Source of the DNA: Ceriagrion tenellum
Lineage: Eukaryota > Arthropoda > Insecta > Odonata > Coenagrionidae
Length of the DNA: 64,000 nt
Direction: 5' to 3'
Assembly: GCA_963169105.1 (NCBI GenBank)
Contig: OY720642.1
Span: 81,694,716 to 81,758,715 of the forward strand
Shown here: positions 55,682 through 64,000 of the stretch, piece by piece
How the letters are laid out: every line of letters begins with the position of its first letter
Position numbering within the stretch: position 1 is the first letter of the stretch
Position numbers and translations under genes: made by a program
Notes under the pieces: generated by a model
Database searches by the model: none
Told to the model about the DNA's origin: nothing
Seen by the model: the letters and a program-made list of their open reading frames with translations, nothing else

Positions 55682-55790
55682 AAGGTTGGATAGCGTAGTG
55701 GTCTACGCATTGGTCCGGCAAACCAAAGGTCCGTGGTTCGATTCCCGGTCCAGGCCGAATTTTTCTAAAAGATTTCTGATTTTCTCTTTA
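55682..55790 (+). repeat. tRNA-derived SINE with good A and B boxes
   Basis: TAGCGTAGTGG at 55691-55701 fits an A-box, and GGTTCGATTCC at 55736-55746 is a perfect B-box. GGTTGGA and TCCAGGC can pair over most of an acceptor stem. The T-stem has mismatches, so this is a SINE head rather than a functional tRNA. CAAACCAAAGGTCCGTGGTT also matches 10460-10530. No poly-A or long body follows. Confidence 0.65.
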
Positions 55791-55794
55791 GGTA

Positions 55795-56299
55795 AGAGTA
55801 ATTATTGTCACACTTCTAACTCCTGTTACGATCTAATAAACCTCAGTTAATGTAGTTTGCAGAAATTATTTAAACCCACGAATTATAATACCCACAGCTT
55901 TTTTAAATTGGTACATCACTCGAACAGCTATGGCAGTTTTCTTTTACCAGATTCATTGTTTATTTCCGTCATCCATTTGTTTGGGAAAAGATGGAAATTA
56001 TATGTGCGTATAACGATGGCAGAAGGCAGAATTAAAAGAGCGTTTACGCCAGAGGTATATAGCCCCATTAAAGAATGGAGTTCCGGTTATGTAAAATTTT
56101 TTTCGTTTACAACATACGGAAACATTCATGATTTAAGGACAGCTGATAACGGGCGTTATTGCAGTTATCGGTGTTGAGCGTGCGTTAATGCCTGTCGATT
56201 GTAAACAGAACTCCTCTTTAGTTTTGTGATGGCTACCATACTAAAGACTACTTAAAATGCCTATGGGAAAGAGGACGTCTAAGGAATACGCAGAAGTTT
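55795..56299. other. No recognisable feature
   Basis: The 106-codon frame at 55857 has no motif. Confidence 0.4.
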
Positions 56300-56404
56300 T
56301 TAGTTTTTGTGGATATTTCATATAATATAATGATTACTCTTAATATGTTCGCGATTTTTAAAATTTTCTTTTTGTTTCTTTCGATAAACGTTGCTATTGG
56401 ATAG

Positions 56405-56452
56405 TTATACAAAACGTTTCGCCTTTCTTAATGGAGGTGTCATCAGGTATAA
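56405..56452 (-). ncRNA. Hammerhead motif with a 6-bp stem I
   Basis: Minus strand. TTATAC (56452-56447) and GTATAA (56410-56405) make six Watson-Crick pairs of stem I. CTGATGA is at 56446-56440 and GAAA at 56420-56417, then a short ACGTT stem III region and T at position 17. Stem II is weak: only CCT/AGG inside a 19-nt segment. The exact stem I match outside the core is good evidence that the motif is real. The surrounding 56300-56460 is probably the remains of its parent element. Confidence 0.5.
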
Positions 56453-56469
56453 TTTTTTTTCTTGAAATA

Positions 56470-57295
56470 CTCTTTCGGCCTCCAAACTGAATTGAAGACT
56501 TTCTTATTAATTTTTACAGTAATTTACATCGAAACGACTCTCCTGTTTTTAGAATAGCGGTTTTAAGCGTTTTTAAGCGTGGGAGCGGTTTTAAGCGTTT
56601 TTATATACTCATTTCAGGAACTTTAACTTTAACATTTTTAAGTTATGACTTATATTCTACATAAATTTGGAGCTCTTTTGTTGCTATTCCGTGCATTGAT
56701 TGAGGTTTATGTATGTTGATTACCTCTGAAACTTCGCTGTAATTCCCGCTCTTGAAATGGCTGCGGGAGGAATTTACATGAAGCGGATAAATGACTTGTT
56801 GAGTCCCCGTCGGGAAGTTCTCTGCGTATTATTTTTTTAATAATTTGAAAGGTTGCGATGAGAGTTGTTTGCGCTTATCCCCGCCTGTCGCTCATTCTCT
56901 TGATACGCGTCGGAGGAAGGAAAATATTGAGAGGAAAATGGGAAAACCCCCTCTTATCAGATACCGTGGGCGTCAAGCAGCTGTTCTGTGTACTTTACCA
57001 TCCCGGTTCCATTCAGGCGTTATCCTAAAAATTCCCCAATACTTGCTAGATGTTGGGGGGAATCAAGGAAAAAGCGCGTTCAGTGGTCTGATTTTAATAT
57101 TTTTTTCTTGGGACTGATACGGAGTTATAGGCGTTTCCTGAGCATATTTAAAAAAAATTTTCAATGTCTGCCCAGGGTGATTGTAGTCACTTTTGTGTCT
57201 CCATTTTCTCATAATATTCCATTTCGGAATTACTGTCGTGATATGAAAATTATAATTTAAAGAAATTTATCGAAACTGAATCGCCATGACGCGTA
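56470..57295. other. No recognisable gene
   Basis: TTTTAAGCG words are repeated at about 56560-56605. Frames of 90 codons at 56845 and 56988 overlap and have no motif. Confidence 0.4.
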
Positions 57296-57299
57296 TGAC

Positions 57300-57541
57300 G
57301 TAAAAGAGAAGAACGTGATGTATTGGACACACCTTGAGACACAATTGGTTTGTGAGGTACATAATTGAAGGTGAAATACAGGAAAAAGTCCCCAGAGGAA
57401 GACCCAGGAATAATTTCATGGACCAAATAAAGAAGAACGTACGTAGGAAGAGATACCAGGAGGTAAGGGACCTGGCATTAGATACGGAAAGGTTGAGGCC
57501 TGCAGTCAACCAACCTTTGATAAATACGATTAATTCTGCCT
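57300..57541 (+). mobile_element. RTE-like LINE relic, 3' part
   Basis: Carries the segments RYIIEGEIQEKVPRGRPR and NNFMDQIKKNVRR, then LRPAVNQPL. It is the C-terminal RGRPR block and tail of the 50300 family. Interrupted at its 3' tail by the MITE at 57542. Further tail pieces (AACCAATCTTTGGATTGAAC) are at 58039-58110. Confidence 0.85.
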
Positions 57542-57763
57542 TTAACCCTTTCAGTGCAGAATGACGTGATATCACGTCACGGTTGTCTTTACATTGGTGC
57601 TGATGACGTTATATCACGTCATAGGTACCCAGAGTGTTCCAGCTTTCACTAGGGGGCCTATTGAAAGCTACTCACAGTACCCTTGACGTGATATCACGTG
57701 ATCGGTACCAGCGTTAAAACAACCATGATGTGATATCACGACATGCCGCACTGAATGGGTTAA
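57542..57763. mobile_element. TTAA MITE with four copies of an 18-bp palindrome
   Basis: Starts TTAACCCTTTCAGTGCAG and ends GCCGCACTGAATGGGTTAA, a clear inverted repeat with TTAA at both edges. Inside are TGACGTGATATCACGTCA (57562-57579, a perfect palindrome) and variants at 57604-57621, 57684-57701 and 57726-57743. TGACGT/ACGTCA half-sites resemble CREB/ATF-type binding sites. 222 bp, no coding capacity. It sits in the 3' tail of an RTE-like relic. Confidence 0.85.
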
Positions 57764-57832
57764 TTTGTGAAAATCCATTGTAAAGAATTCAAATGAGATA
57801 TGGTACTTTTTTCACAGTTTTTTATTTATTTC

Positions 57833-57874
57833 AGGTCGACCGGTTTCGTCACATTGGCGATATCATCAGGTATA
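57833..57874 (-). ncRNA. Hammerhead, left arm of the foldback
   Basis: Minus strand. CTGATGA is at 57869-57863, then T, stem II with four pairs plus an A-C mismatch around CAAT, GAAA at 57847-57844, the palindromic stem III ACCGGT, and C at position 17, followed by GACC. Stem I is short because the 5' strand reads TATAC here. Confidence 0.6.
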
Positions 57875-57947
57875 TAAGTTTAGAATGCTGCAGAATTTCT
57901 GAATTTATTTTCTGAATTTTGCTAAATTCTGTAGCATTCTAAACTTA

Positions 57948-57989
57948 GGTACCTGATGATGTCGCCTATGTGACGAAACCGGTCGACCT
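57948..57989 (+). ncRNA. Hammerhead, right arm of the foldback, intact core
   Basis: Plus strand. AGGTAC is the 5' side of stem I. CTGATGA is at 57953-57959, then an extra T. Stem II is GTCGC/GTGAC around CTAT (five pairs with one G-U). GAAA is at 57975-57978, the stem III palindrome ACCGGT follows, and C17 is at 57984. GACCT closes stem I with a single bulged A (C-G, then T-A, G-C, G-C, A-T). This is the best-supported plus-strand copy. Confidence 0.7.
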
Positions 57990-58039
57990 GAAATAAATAA
58001 AAAACTGTGAAAAAAGTACCATATCTCATTTGAATTCTT

Positions 58040-58140
58040 TAACCAATCTTTGGATTGAACAACCAGTGATGATGTACACGGAATAAAATTTAGTAATTGG
58101 GATTGGACGACCAATGATGAATGATGAAGATGAGACAGCT
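58040..58140 (+). mobile_element. RTE-like LINE 3' tail pieces
   Basis: AACCAATCTTTGGATTGAAC, then CAACCAGTGATGATG, matches the tails at 55205-55245 and 50850-50870. A second TTGGGATTGGACGACCAATG copy follows, then a GATGA-rich run. Confidence 0.7.
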
Positions 58141-58144
58141 TTGC

Positions 58145-58495
58145 TGGGTGGAATTAGCTTTGAACTCGTGTTACGTAATTTATCAGTACTTTTATTACGC
58201 AGAATACTGGTAATACTGATACGCTGGAAAAAATATTACGCAAAGAACTTCCCGACGGGAACTCAAAAATTCATTTATCCCCTTTAAGTAAATGCCTCCC
58301 AAAGCCGTTTCAAGAGGAGGAATTATACGAAGTTTCCGAAGTAATGAGCCTACCTAAACCTCAACAAATGCACGGAATAGCAGCAATAGAGCCTCAAAGT
58401 TCCATAGAATAAAACTCACTATCAGTCAAATTTTAAGCTATCCGGGACTAGCCACGGAGTTCCACTTTTACGGAGTCACCCGCAATGCACAAATG
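58145..58495. other. No recognisable feature
   Basis: The 58260-58380 segment includes TTCCCGACGGGAACTC, also seen in reverse at 56805-56820 (GAGTCCCCGTCGGGAAG). The flanking words CGGAATAGCAGCAA and CTCAAAG also recur in reverse at 56670-56700, so this may be an inverted copy of part of 56660-56830. Confidence 0.45.
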
Positions 58496-58497
58496 TG

Positions 58498-58611
58498 CGA
58501 ATTTCCACGGAGAAAAACATCATCCGCCTTGACCGGGATTCGAACCTCGATTCCAGGGATCCGGGTTCTAATCCCGGTCAAGGCGGTTGATTTTTTCTCT
58601 GTGGAAATTCG
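58498..58611. repeat. Foldback built from two tRNA-like 3' halves
   Basis: Arms 58498-58547 and 58563-58611 are reverse complements. Each contains a tRNA T-arm, CCGGGATTCGAACC and GGGTTCTAATCCCGG, the second with a perfect 5-bp stem, followed by TCAAGGCGG. The two SINE or tRNA halves lie head to head across CTCGATTCCAGGGATCC. No D-arm or anticodon arm is present. Confidence 0.75.
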
Positions 58612-58859
58612 CTCACTATCAGTATTATTATTATGAATGCGTACTCATCGCGGCATTCCCATGCGGGGTACGTAAATTCAAAGAGCTTAGATTTTGCTTA
58701 TACGCCTATAGTATTCGTAATTATAGTAATATGCCTTTTTGCTTGTACGCCATAGTTGTTTTTTTGGAAATTGAATGCTATTGTAATTCGTAGCCCAATG
58801 GCACCAGACGTATATTTAGAAATTATCCGATTCTAAATTTACAGATTTTCTCCTAAACG

Positions 58860-58990
58860 CGAAATAATATGTACGACGAGGCTGTGGAAATCAACAACCA
58901 CAGAGGTAATATCAATAGTGACAGAGGTTTTCAGATAAGAAATGCTTTGAAACCAGTCATGAGAATCACTAGAAAAAGTAATGGAAAAGA
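58860..58990 (+). mobile_element. Penelope-like endonuclease fragment
   Basis: The frame from 58869 reads YDEAVEINNHRGNINSDRGF and then NALKPVMRI. It matches the EA(I/V)EI, N..N.D.GF, W.PV. block of the GIY-YIG endonuclease at 29820-30104, including the conserved Glu, but is clearly from a different lineage. Upstream motifs (AEHS, GIY-YIG) are not visible. Continuing frame to 59132 has no recognised motif. Confidence 0.7.
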
Positions 58991-58994
58991 GGGA

Positions 58995-60115
58995 AAATCA
59001 AATGCAAGTCGAGCCCATCCACACGAGTATATAATATGTGACACCCTCCTGGCCAAAACGTTCCCACTGAGGACTATGACAGACTACGCCTTCGATACGT
59101 CGCGTCGGTACCACAAACTACCATCGCCCTAATGAAAACCCGAGAGCTTTACATTCTAATACATTTCTCATTATTATCATGGTGGATCTTTAGTTAATTT
59201 CCTCCATATAAAGCCTGATTATTACCAATCACTTCCGCTTCAAGTCCACTCATACACCACCGTACGCACGCTCTACTATTCTTATGACTATGACTGGGCG
59301 GTAAACTACGGTAAAATCACCAAACTTCACGACTTGGTCGTGTTTACGCCATTGTGGAACAGTAGTGGTTTATTAAAGAAGGGTATAACTTGTATCACGA
59401 GTTTATTACATAGTTATGAAGCAGTCAACACCTTTTCATCATCCCTCAATCGTCGCTCAACTGTTTGTACGCTGTTAACTAAGAAATCGATTGGAGTCAG
59501 CATTTTATGTACGAGAGAGTTGTAATTTAAACACTAACCGTTTAATAAAATTGAGAAAAAAATAAGCAAGAGCGATTTTTTCTATAAGTAATTGATCGGG
59601 AGATATGAAGGATACACTTCTGATGATGTCACGAATAGTACCACGTCGCGCCGTGGGGTTGCTATGGCGTGGAAGAACTCAACAGTGGACTTACGTAATG
59701 GTCACGCACGTTTTTCCTCGTGGGATGTTCTCATAGGAAATCTTGGAAGCCTTAAAGATTACCAGCGAGTACAAAATGAATGTCAGGAAATCACTTCCAG
59801 GTGTATTAGGCAAGCGGAAGTCGTATTGGCAATAAGCGTTTTAGCCAGCGTGAGAGAGAGTTTGAATTATCTAGTGTTGAGTGGAGTGATGCATTGCTTG
59901 ATATTCCTTCTTGAAATTAGTACATTATGTGGCATTCCTTGCTTTAGGTTACGCTTGAGAAGAACCATTGTATTATTTCACTTACGTCATTCTATTCGTA
60001 AAATAAGATTGCTCACTTTTACTCCTTTCATTAATGGAGTGCATTTTTCGGGTTTTAGTCCTATCCTGGGCAGTAACATTGTGCTCTAATATAACCTGTC
60101 TTAAATTTTTAGTGT
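58995..60115. other. No recognisable gene
   Basis: The 165-codon frame at 59592-60089 has no motif. CTGATGATGTCACGAATAG at 59619 resembles a hammerhead core with stem II deleted and GAAT for GAAA. Confidence 0.4.
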
Positions 60116-60119
60116 TATA

Positions 60120-60400
60120 TAAGTTTATCTATATAATCAATTGTAACTTTCTCGACCAATATACAATATAGATAGCCACAAATTTCTTGGATATGTGATC
60201 ATTCATGTATTTCACTCGCAGCCAACGTTTCGCCAAATTAATTGGAATCCTCAGGGCATTGGGTATATAAATATTGAACACCAATGAACTCAGTTCATAA
60301 GCTCAAAGCCCTAAACGTGCCAATAAATTTGGCGTAACGTTGGCTGTTAGTGAAATACATGAATGACTACATATTCAAGGATCTTGTTGTTATCTTATCT
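60120..60400. repeat. Foldback, CTGAGGA hammerhead subfamily
   Basis: Arms near 60200-60270 and 60307-60385 are reverse complements (ATTCATGTATTTCACTCGCA against GAAATACATGAATGACT). The outer left sequence is duplicated at 14396-14500. The left-arm centre carries an intact hammerhead core; the right-arm centre is decayed. Confidence 0.75.
60221..60257 (-). ncRNA. Hammerhead, CTGAGGA core
   Basis: Minus strand. GCC (60257-60255) and GGC (60223-60221) form stem I. CTGAGGA is at 60254-60248. Stem II is CCAA/TTGG within a TTCC..GGC segment, the end next to the core being unpaired. GAAA is at 60231-60228, ACGT is stem III and T is position 17. It shares CTGAGGA and GAAACGTTGGC with the 4-kb foldback. 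Core intact, stems weak. Confidence 0.5.
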
Positions 60401-60464
60401 GTGTAGGAATCTCCAAACCTTGATTGTGTTTTTCACTGCGGAGTAAATGTTAGAATAGGGGATC

Positions 60465-60640
60465 GGGAAGGTGATCTGGATTCCTATACCCAGGGCCCGG
60501 GATCGAATACTGCCTGAGACAATTTTTTAAAACCCCAATAGCCACCATGCTCCCTTATGGAGAGCATATTGAGTATATTACTTCGTCTGGGGATGGTAAT
60601 GTTGAACTTATGTCTCAATGTCTCCCATAATTATCTATTA
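60465..60640 (+). repeat. Possible SINE-like sequence
   Basis: GCCCGGGATCGAATACTGCC at 60506 resembles a B-box region. The following body (CTCCCTTATGGAGAG, then GTCTGGGGATGGTAATGTTG) resembles tRNA-derived SINE bodies. No second copy in the window. Confidence 0.3.
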
Positions 60641-60644
60641 TATA

Positions 60645-62045
60645 TAATTTTGGACATCCTTATTTCAAAAATCCTTCACCGTTGTTGCCTCAAAGTTGTG
60701 GAATGACTTGCGGAAAAAAGTGATGTACAGAAAGCATCGATGGAAATAATTGAGAGAAAACTTTTCATACATTTACTTTCAAGTGATTCTTGTTCAGTCA
60801 TCATGTTATTCTTTTACTCGCTCGTTGATTTCTTTGCTGTTTTTTTCGTGTCAGAAGATGCAAGTTAGTTTTTTCATATTATTTGTTGTGTGATCACGTT
60901 AATTTTATATGTATGCTGCCCATTCTCACATCAGAAATAAGCAAATTCAGCCTTTTCAGTAAGTACCCAAATATATAATTAGCAATATTCTCTTGAGTTT
61001 TTCTTGATTATTTTCTTAACAATTTTTTGGTTCCTGGTTGACTGAATACTGTGAATTTCTTTTCATTTTTTACTGTGGTTGCACAAAATTGTGTGAACAC
61101 ACTTTTGTTCTTACTTTGAAGGCTTCCGCGACTCCAAAAATTACAAAATGTCCAACGGACCTGAAGACGCCCCCAGGAAGAGGGGAGAAACTGTAATCGG
61201 AAAAACTAAACACGTGACGAGAATGCCTGAAAACAGCAATATCAACAAACTTTTGTTCTATTGGAGTAAAACTACTCGAATAATAATATTTCCATGCTTT
61301 TGTGTAGATTCTTGGGTATTACACCTATCGCTGATATTATTATTTGTTCAGTTTTATCGGAAATTAGTTCCACATTTCATTTATTTCTTCAGCTGTAGGT
61401 ATATACATATTTCTGTATTTTTCTAAATTTTCTGCCTCTAAATTTTCTGTGTGCGGGATGGATATATTAATTAGATATGTTGTCTCTCTTGTTTTGATTG
61501 AAGAGTTATATCCGGTCTATTTTTTAGGCGAGAATGGTCCGTTATGAGTATTAATATTCCTTAGAGAGTGTCAATGCTGACGCCAGGTGTCTCTCCAAAC
61601 CACCTCCATTTCCCAAATAGCCTTTTCATTAACAAAACTAACCTGTCACCTTCAATGGCGGACATTTACTGAGTTGCCGGATGCCTCCTCAAATAACCAA
61701 CCACCTTAGCCTCGATAAATCTATCACCTTTAGTATCTCCTGACAAGTAGAACTACGGCCCACAACCGACTACTTAACGTGAACGGTTTTTCGGTACCTC
61801 ACTTTGTGGTAGAGAATGAGGATGGAGGACCGAGAACGGCTATAAGGGCGTCCGGGAATAAGCTTGGATTGGGGAGATAGGGTGGATGCTGTCAGTCCAA
61901 TCTTCGGATTGAAAGACCTCACAATCAGCGGCGGGCAATGGACCGCTTACGCTGGTTCTCTGAGATCCCCATTCCCTGTGGCCTTCGCAGTCAGGAAAAC
62001 ACCATCGCACACGGGGCGTACGAGAAAGAAACATTCACCAGTGTA
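60645..62045. other. No recognisable gene
   Basis: 61161-61190 has CTGAAGA, a CCCC/GGGG stem and GAAA in hammerhead order with weak stems I and III. 61858-61935 (GTGGATGCTGTCAGTCCAAT, then CTTCGGATTGAAAGACC) resembles a diverged RTE tail. Frames have no motif. Confidence 0.4.
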
Positions 62046-62049
62046 ACTA

Positions 62050-62275
62050 GTTAAATGAAAATAACGTTGAGTTTTTCCACACTTTTAATGCTATGCGTCT
62101 GACCTGTTTCCATTTGTCTCACATTATCATCAGAGATCTGACTGCTAAGGCAAGTACAGTGCAGTCCAGTACATGCAGTTAGATCTTTGATGATGAAATC
62201 AGACGCATCAAAATCGGTGAAATGTACGTACAGTGATAACAAATCGAAAAATCATAACGTTATTTTTCTTTTACT
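62050..62275. repeat. Foldback with one intact and one collapsed hammerhead centre
   Basis: AATAACGTTGAG near 62060 mirrors ATAACGTTATTTTT near 62255. GCTATGCGTCTGA mirrors CAGACGCATC, and CAGAGATCTGACTGC mirrors GCAGTTAGATCTTTG. The right-arm centre reads TTGATGATGAAATCAGACGC, in which stem II is absent. Confidence 0.7.
62096..62138 (-). ncRNA. Hammerhead motif, left arm, intact core
   Basis: Minus strand. AGATCT lies upstream, then CTGATGA at 62133-62127. A 16-nt segment follows with an internal TGT/ACA stem that is not flush with the core. GAAA is at 62110-62107, stem III ACAGGT has two pairs, C is at position 17, and AGAC closes stem I with three pairs to TCT. Core bases are complete; stem II is imperfect. 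Confidence 0.45.
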
Positions 62276-62279
62276 CATC

Positions 62280-62720
62280 TTTGGTTGTTGAGTGCAAAAA
62301 TTGGTTGACTGCAGCCCTATATCCTTCCCTATCCAATGCTAGTTCCCTTATCTCCTGGTGCCTCGTTCTATATACTTTCCTCTTAATTTGGTCCACGAGC
62401 TTATTCCTGCGTCTTCCTCTGAGGACTTTCCTCTCTATTTTACCTTCAATCGTGTTCTTCACTAATCCATTGTGTCTCAGGGTGTGTCCAATCCATCTAG
62501 TTTTTCTTTTCTGCATGTTGTTCCGTATGGTCCTTTCCTCATCTACTCTTCTTTATACTCTCTCATTTCTTATTTTGTCCGTTCATATGATCTTCAGCAT
62601 CCTCTTCCTGCACCAGGTTTCGAAGGATTCAAGTCTGTTCTGGTCTGCTTTTCCAATTGTCCATGCTTCCGATCCGTTGAGTGCTTCGCTCTATATGAAT
62701 TTTTTCACATTTCATTGACT
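62280..62720 (-). mobile_element. RTE-like LINE relic (reverse orientation)
   Basis: The minus strand reads QKRKTRWIGHTLRHNGLVKN, then IEGKIERKVLRGRRRNKLVD and IKRKVYRTRHQEI, ending AVNQFLH. Upstream on the minus strand are LVQEEDAEDHMNGQ-like frameshifted pieces. It is the same family as 50300-50870. The long plus-strand frame at 62233-62718 is its antisense shadow. Confidence 0.85.
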
Positions 62721-62724
62721 AATA

Positions 62725-63760
62725 TGTTACTATTCCGCTAATTAAATCGTCAACTATCACGTTTGAAACCAGCGCAAATTTAAGGAAGTGCGTTGTGTTT
62801 ATAAATAAAGGATGCAACCACGTGCAACCCCAAGTATATTAATTTCGTAGGTTTAATGTTGGCTTTACCTTGTTTTATAAGAAATGCACTTGCAAGTATT
62901 TTATTAATCAATCGATCCAGAGAGTACACCTATCGATAGTAGCCCTCATTTTATAGCACGCTTTTTATATTTTCATTCTTGAAAAGGGGCTAGTACAGTA
63001 CAATACTTCATTTGCATGATACTCCTAGAAGCTGAACCTCTGTCGAACGACCACCCCTCTTAACCACTATTTTTAAGCGGAACCGTCGGTGGTCGCTAAA
63101 TACAGGTTGCAATGTATTGATTTCTGGTCTATAACTTCCCATTCCATCTGATTAAGAAATGAAGGTTCATTAGTCTATCAAATTATTTGAATTGATGTTT
63201 TAGTGAATGTGATGACGTGCGCGTAAGGGTTAATGTTGAGTAAATTCGCCGTCTGAGTGAAAAAATGTCCGGTTGTGATGTCATCCTTATTTTTTTTAAC
63301 CCAACAGTGCGTAATAACAGCGAAGAAAGAGGATTTTCCCCGTTCCAAATTCTTCCTCCGGATTTCCCCGAAGATAGTGGATTGAAAAGAGACTTGACAG
63401 TGCGGAAAATGGAAGGAAGGGTAGATATTAGCCGTTATTGTAGTTGTGGGCTAATCGATTGTATTTGGGGATGGGACCGACGAAGGAGTTCTTTTGCTCC
63501 AAAAGGGGATGAGAAATAGGTTGTCTGAGAATGAGGAATGACGAGTGAAGAGAAATCCTGTGGCGGCTTTGACAAAAGGCATTTCGCTGAGTTAATTCCC
63601 ATTCCCTTGGCTTAACATTGAACCTAATACAATCAATGTACCTATACTCTCCACTATGAGGACTCGACATGGGACAAATGGCAATCGCTACGTGGTTATG
63701 AGAATCTGGAGCAAATGAAAATCCCGACGCCGTGATTAGTGATCGGTGATTTTGAACCTA
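62725..63760. other. No recognisable feature
   Basis: The frame at 63265-63519 has no motif. Confidence 0.4.
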
Positions 63761-63764
63761 TAGA

Positions 63765-64000
63765 TTTATTTTCATTTTTTACACGTACAATAATGGATCA
63801 TAATAGCTGTGTTAGATCGGTTTCTAGGATACTAACTAGGCTAAATAGGTTTTTTCAGTAGTGCTCAGTATCTTAACATGAATTTTGGATTCTAACTTCG
63901 CAAGGAATCTTCGGCATGATACACTCCTGCATGTCTTAGTACCTTGGAGTGATATTTATTTGACGCATTAATTATACTAACCAGTTGTTATATCTTGAGT
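63765..64000 (+). repeat. Dispersed ~250-bp repeat, copy B (cut by the window end)
   Basis: Partner of 32945-33205. Continues past the window edge at TTATATCTTGAGT. Confidence 0.65.

Larger units (their letters stand above)
57784..58039. repeat. Foldback with a hammerhead in each arm
   Basis: Arms of about 115 bp (57784-57899 and 57923-58039) are more than 90 percent identical as reverse complements, by eye. Each arm contains a hammerhead core pointing away from the centre. Shared words are AGGTCGACCGGTTTCGTCAC and GAATTCAAATGAGATATGGT. RTE tail sequence adjoins on the right. Confidence 0.9.

Noticed and set aside
55682..55770. Functional tRNA gene
   Set aside because: A and B boxes are good, but the T-stem has mismatches and no standard anticodon arm can be drawn. 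Treated as a SINE head.
59592..60089. 165-codon open frame
   Set aside because: No recognisable domain, no flanking splice or promoter support.
61155..61200. Hammerhead-like CTGAAGA with a CCCC/GGGG stem and GAAA
   Set aside because: Order is right, but stems I and III are unsupported. Kept as a note only.
62233..62718. 161-codon plus-strand frame
   Set aside because: Antisense shadow of the minus-strand RTE-like relic.

Overview
This window is AT-rich, repeat-dense eukaryotic nuclear DNA, most likely from an arthropod and probably an insect with a large genome. The evidence is Jockey-, CR1- and RTE-like LINE remnants, a mariner fragment, Penelope-like elements, tRNA-derived SINEs, many TTAA-flanked MITEs and foldback elements. 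The species cannot be fixed from the sequence. I found no host protein-coding exon that I can support. The long open frames are antisense or shadow frames of transposon relics, lie in GC-rich or low-complexity patches, or have no recognisable domain. No rRNA, genuine tRNA gene or CRISPR array was seen.

Layout. 1-7.3 kb holds foldback and terminal-inverted-repeat elements, a 500-bp TTAA MITE and a three-unit tandem array. 7.3-10.4 kb is featureless. 10.4-16.5 kb carries a CR1-like relic, a 334-bp tandem duplication, a word-repetitive ATATTGG element and a Jockey-like relic split by an internally deleted mariner. 17-25.5 kb has a MITE, two LINE tails, a tandem SINE pair, TA microsatellites and a perfect-looking foldback. 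28.6-34.8 kb has hammerhead-bearing sequence, a Penelope-like 3' end inserted in a MITE with a 14-bp target duplication, and three more copies of that MITE. 36-43.4 kb has a GGAACGA-word element, LINE relics, a MITE split by a hammerhead-bearing insertion and a four-unit satellite of about 355 bp. 45-64 kb has a SINE dimer, several RTE-like relics, TTAA MITEs (one with four copies of an 18-bp palindrome), foldbacks with ribozyme cores and a second Penelope-like fragment.

The most notable signal is a recurring small self-cleaving RNA motif. At least seven places have an intact hammerhead core (CTGANGA, a short stem, GAAA, then a very short and often palindromic stem III and TC or TT). Two more retain the motif with a paired C3-G8 to U3-A8 change or a single core change. 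Several are arranged head-to-head in foldback arms. One lies about 70 nt downstream of a Penelope GIY-YIG domain, which ties the motif to Penelope-like retroelements; hammerheads are an established feature of that class. Helices were drawn by eye, so all ribozyme calls need a covariance-model search.

The elements do not form a pathway. The window reads as layered insertions: mariner into Jockey, Penelope into a TTAA MITE, a hammerhead element into another TTAA MITE, and a TTAA MITE plus a foldback into an RTE tail.
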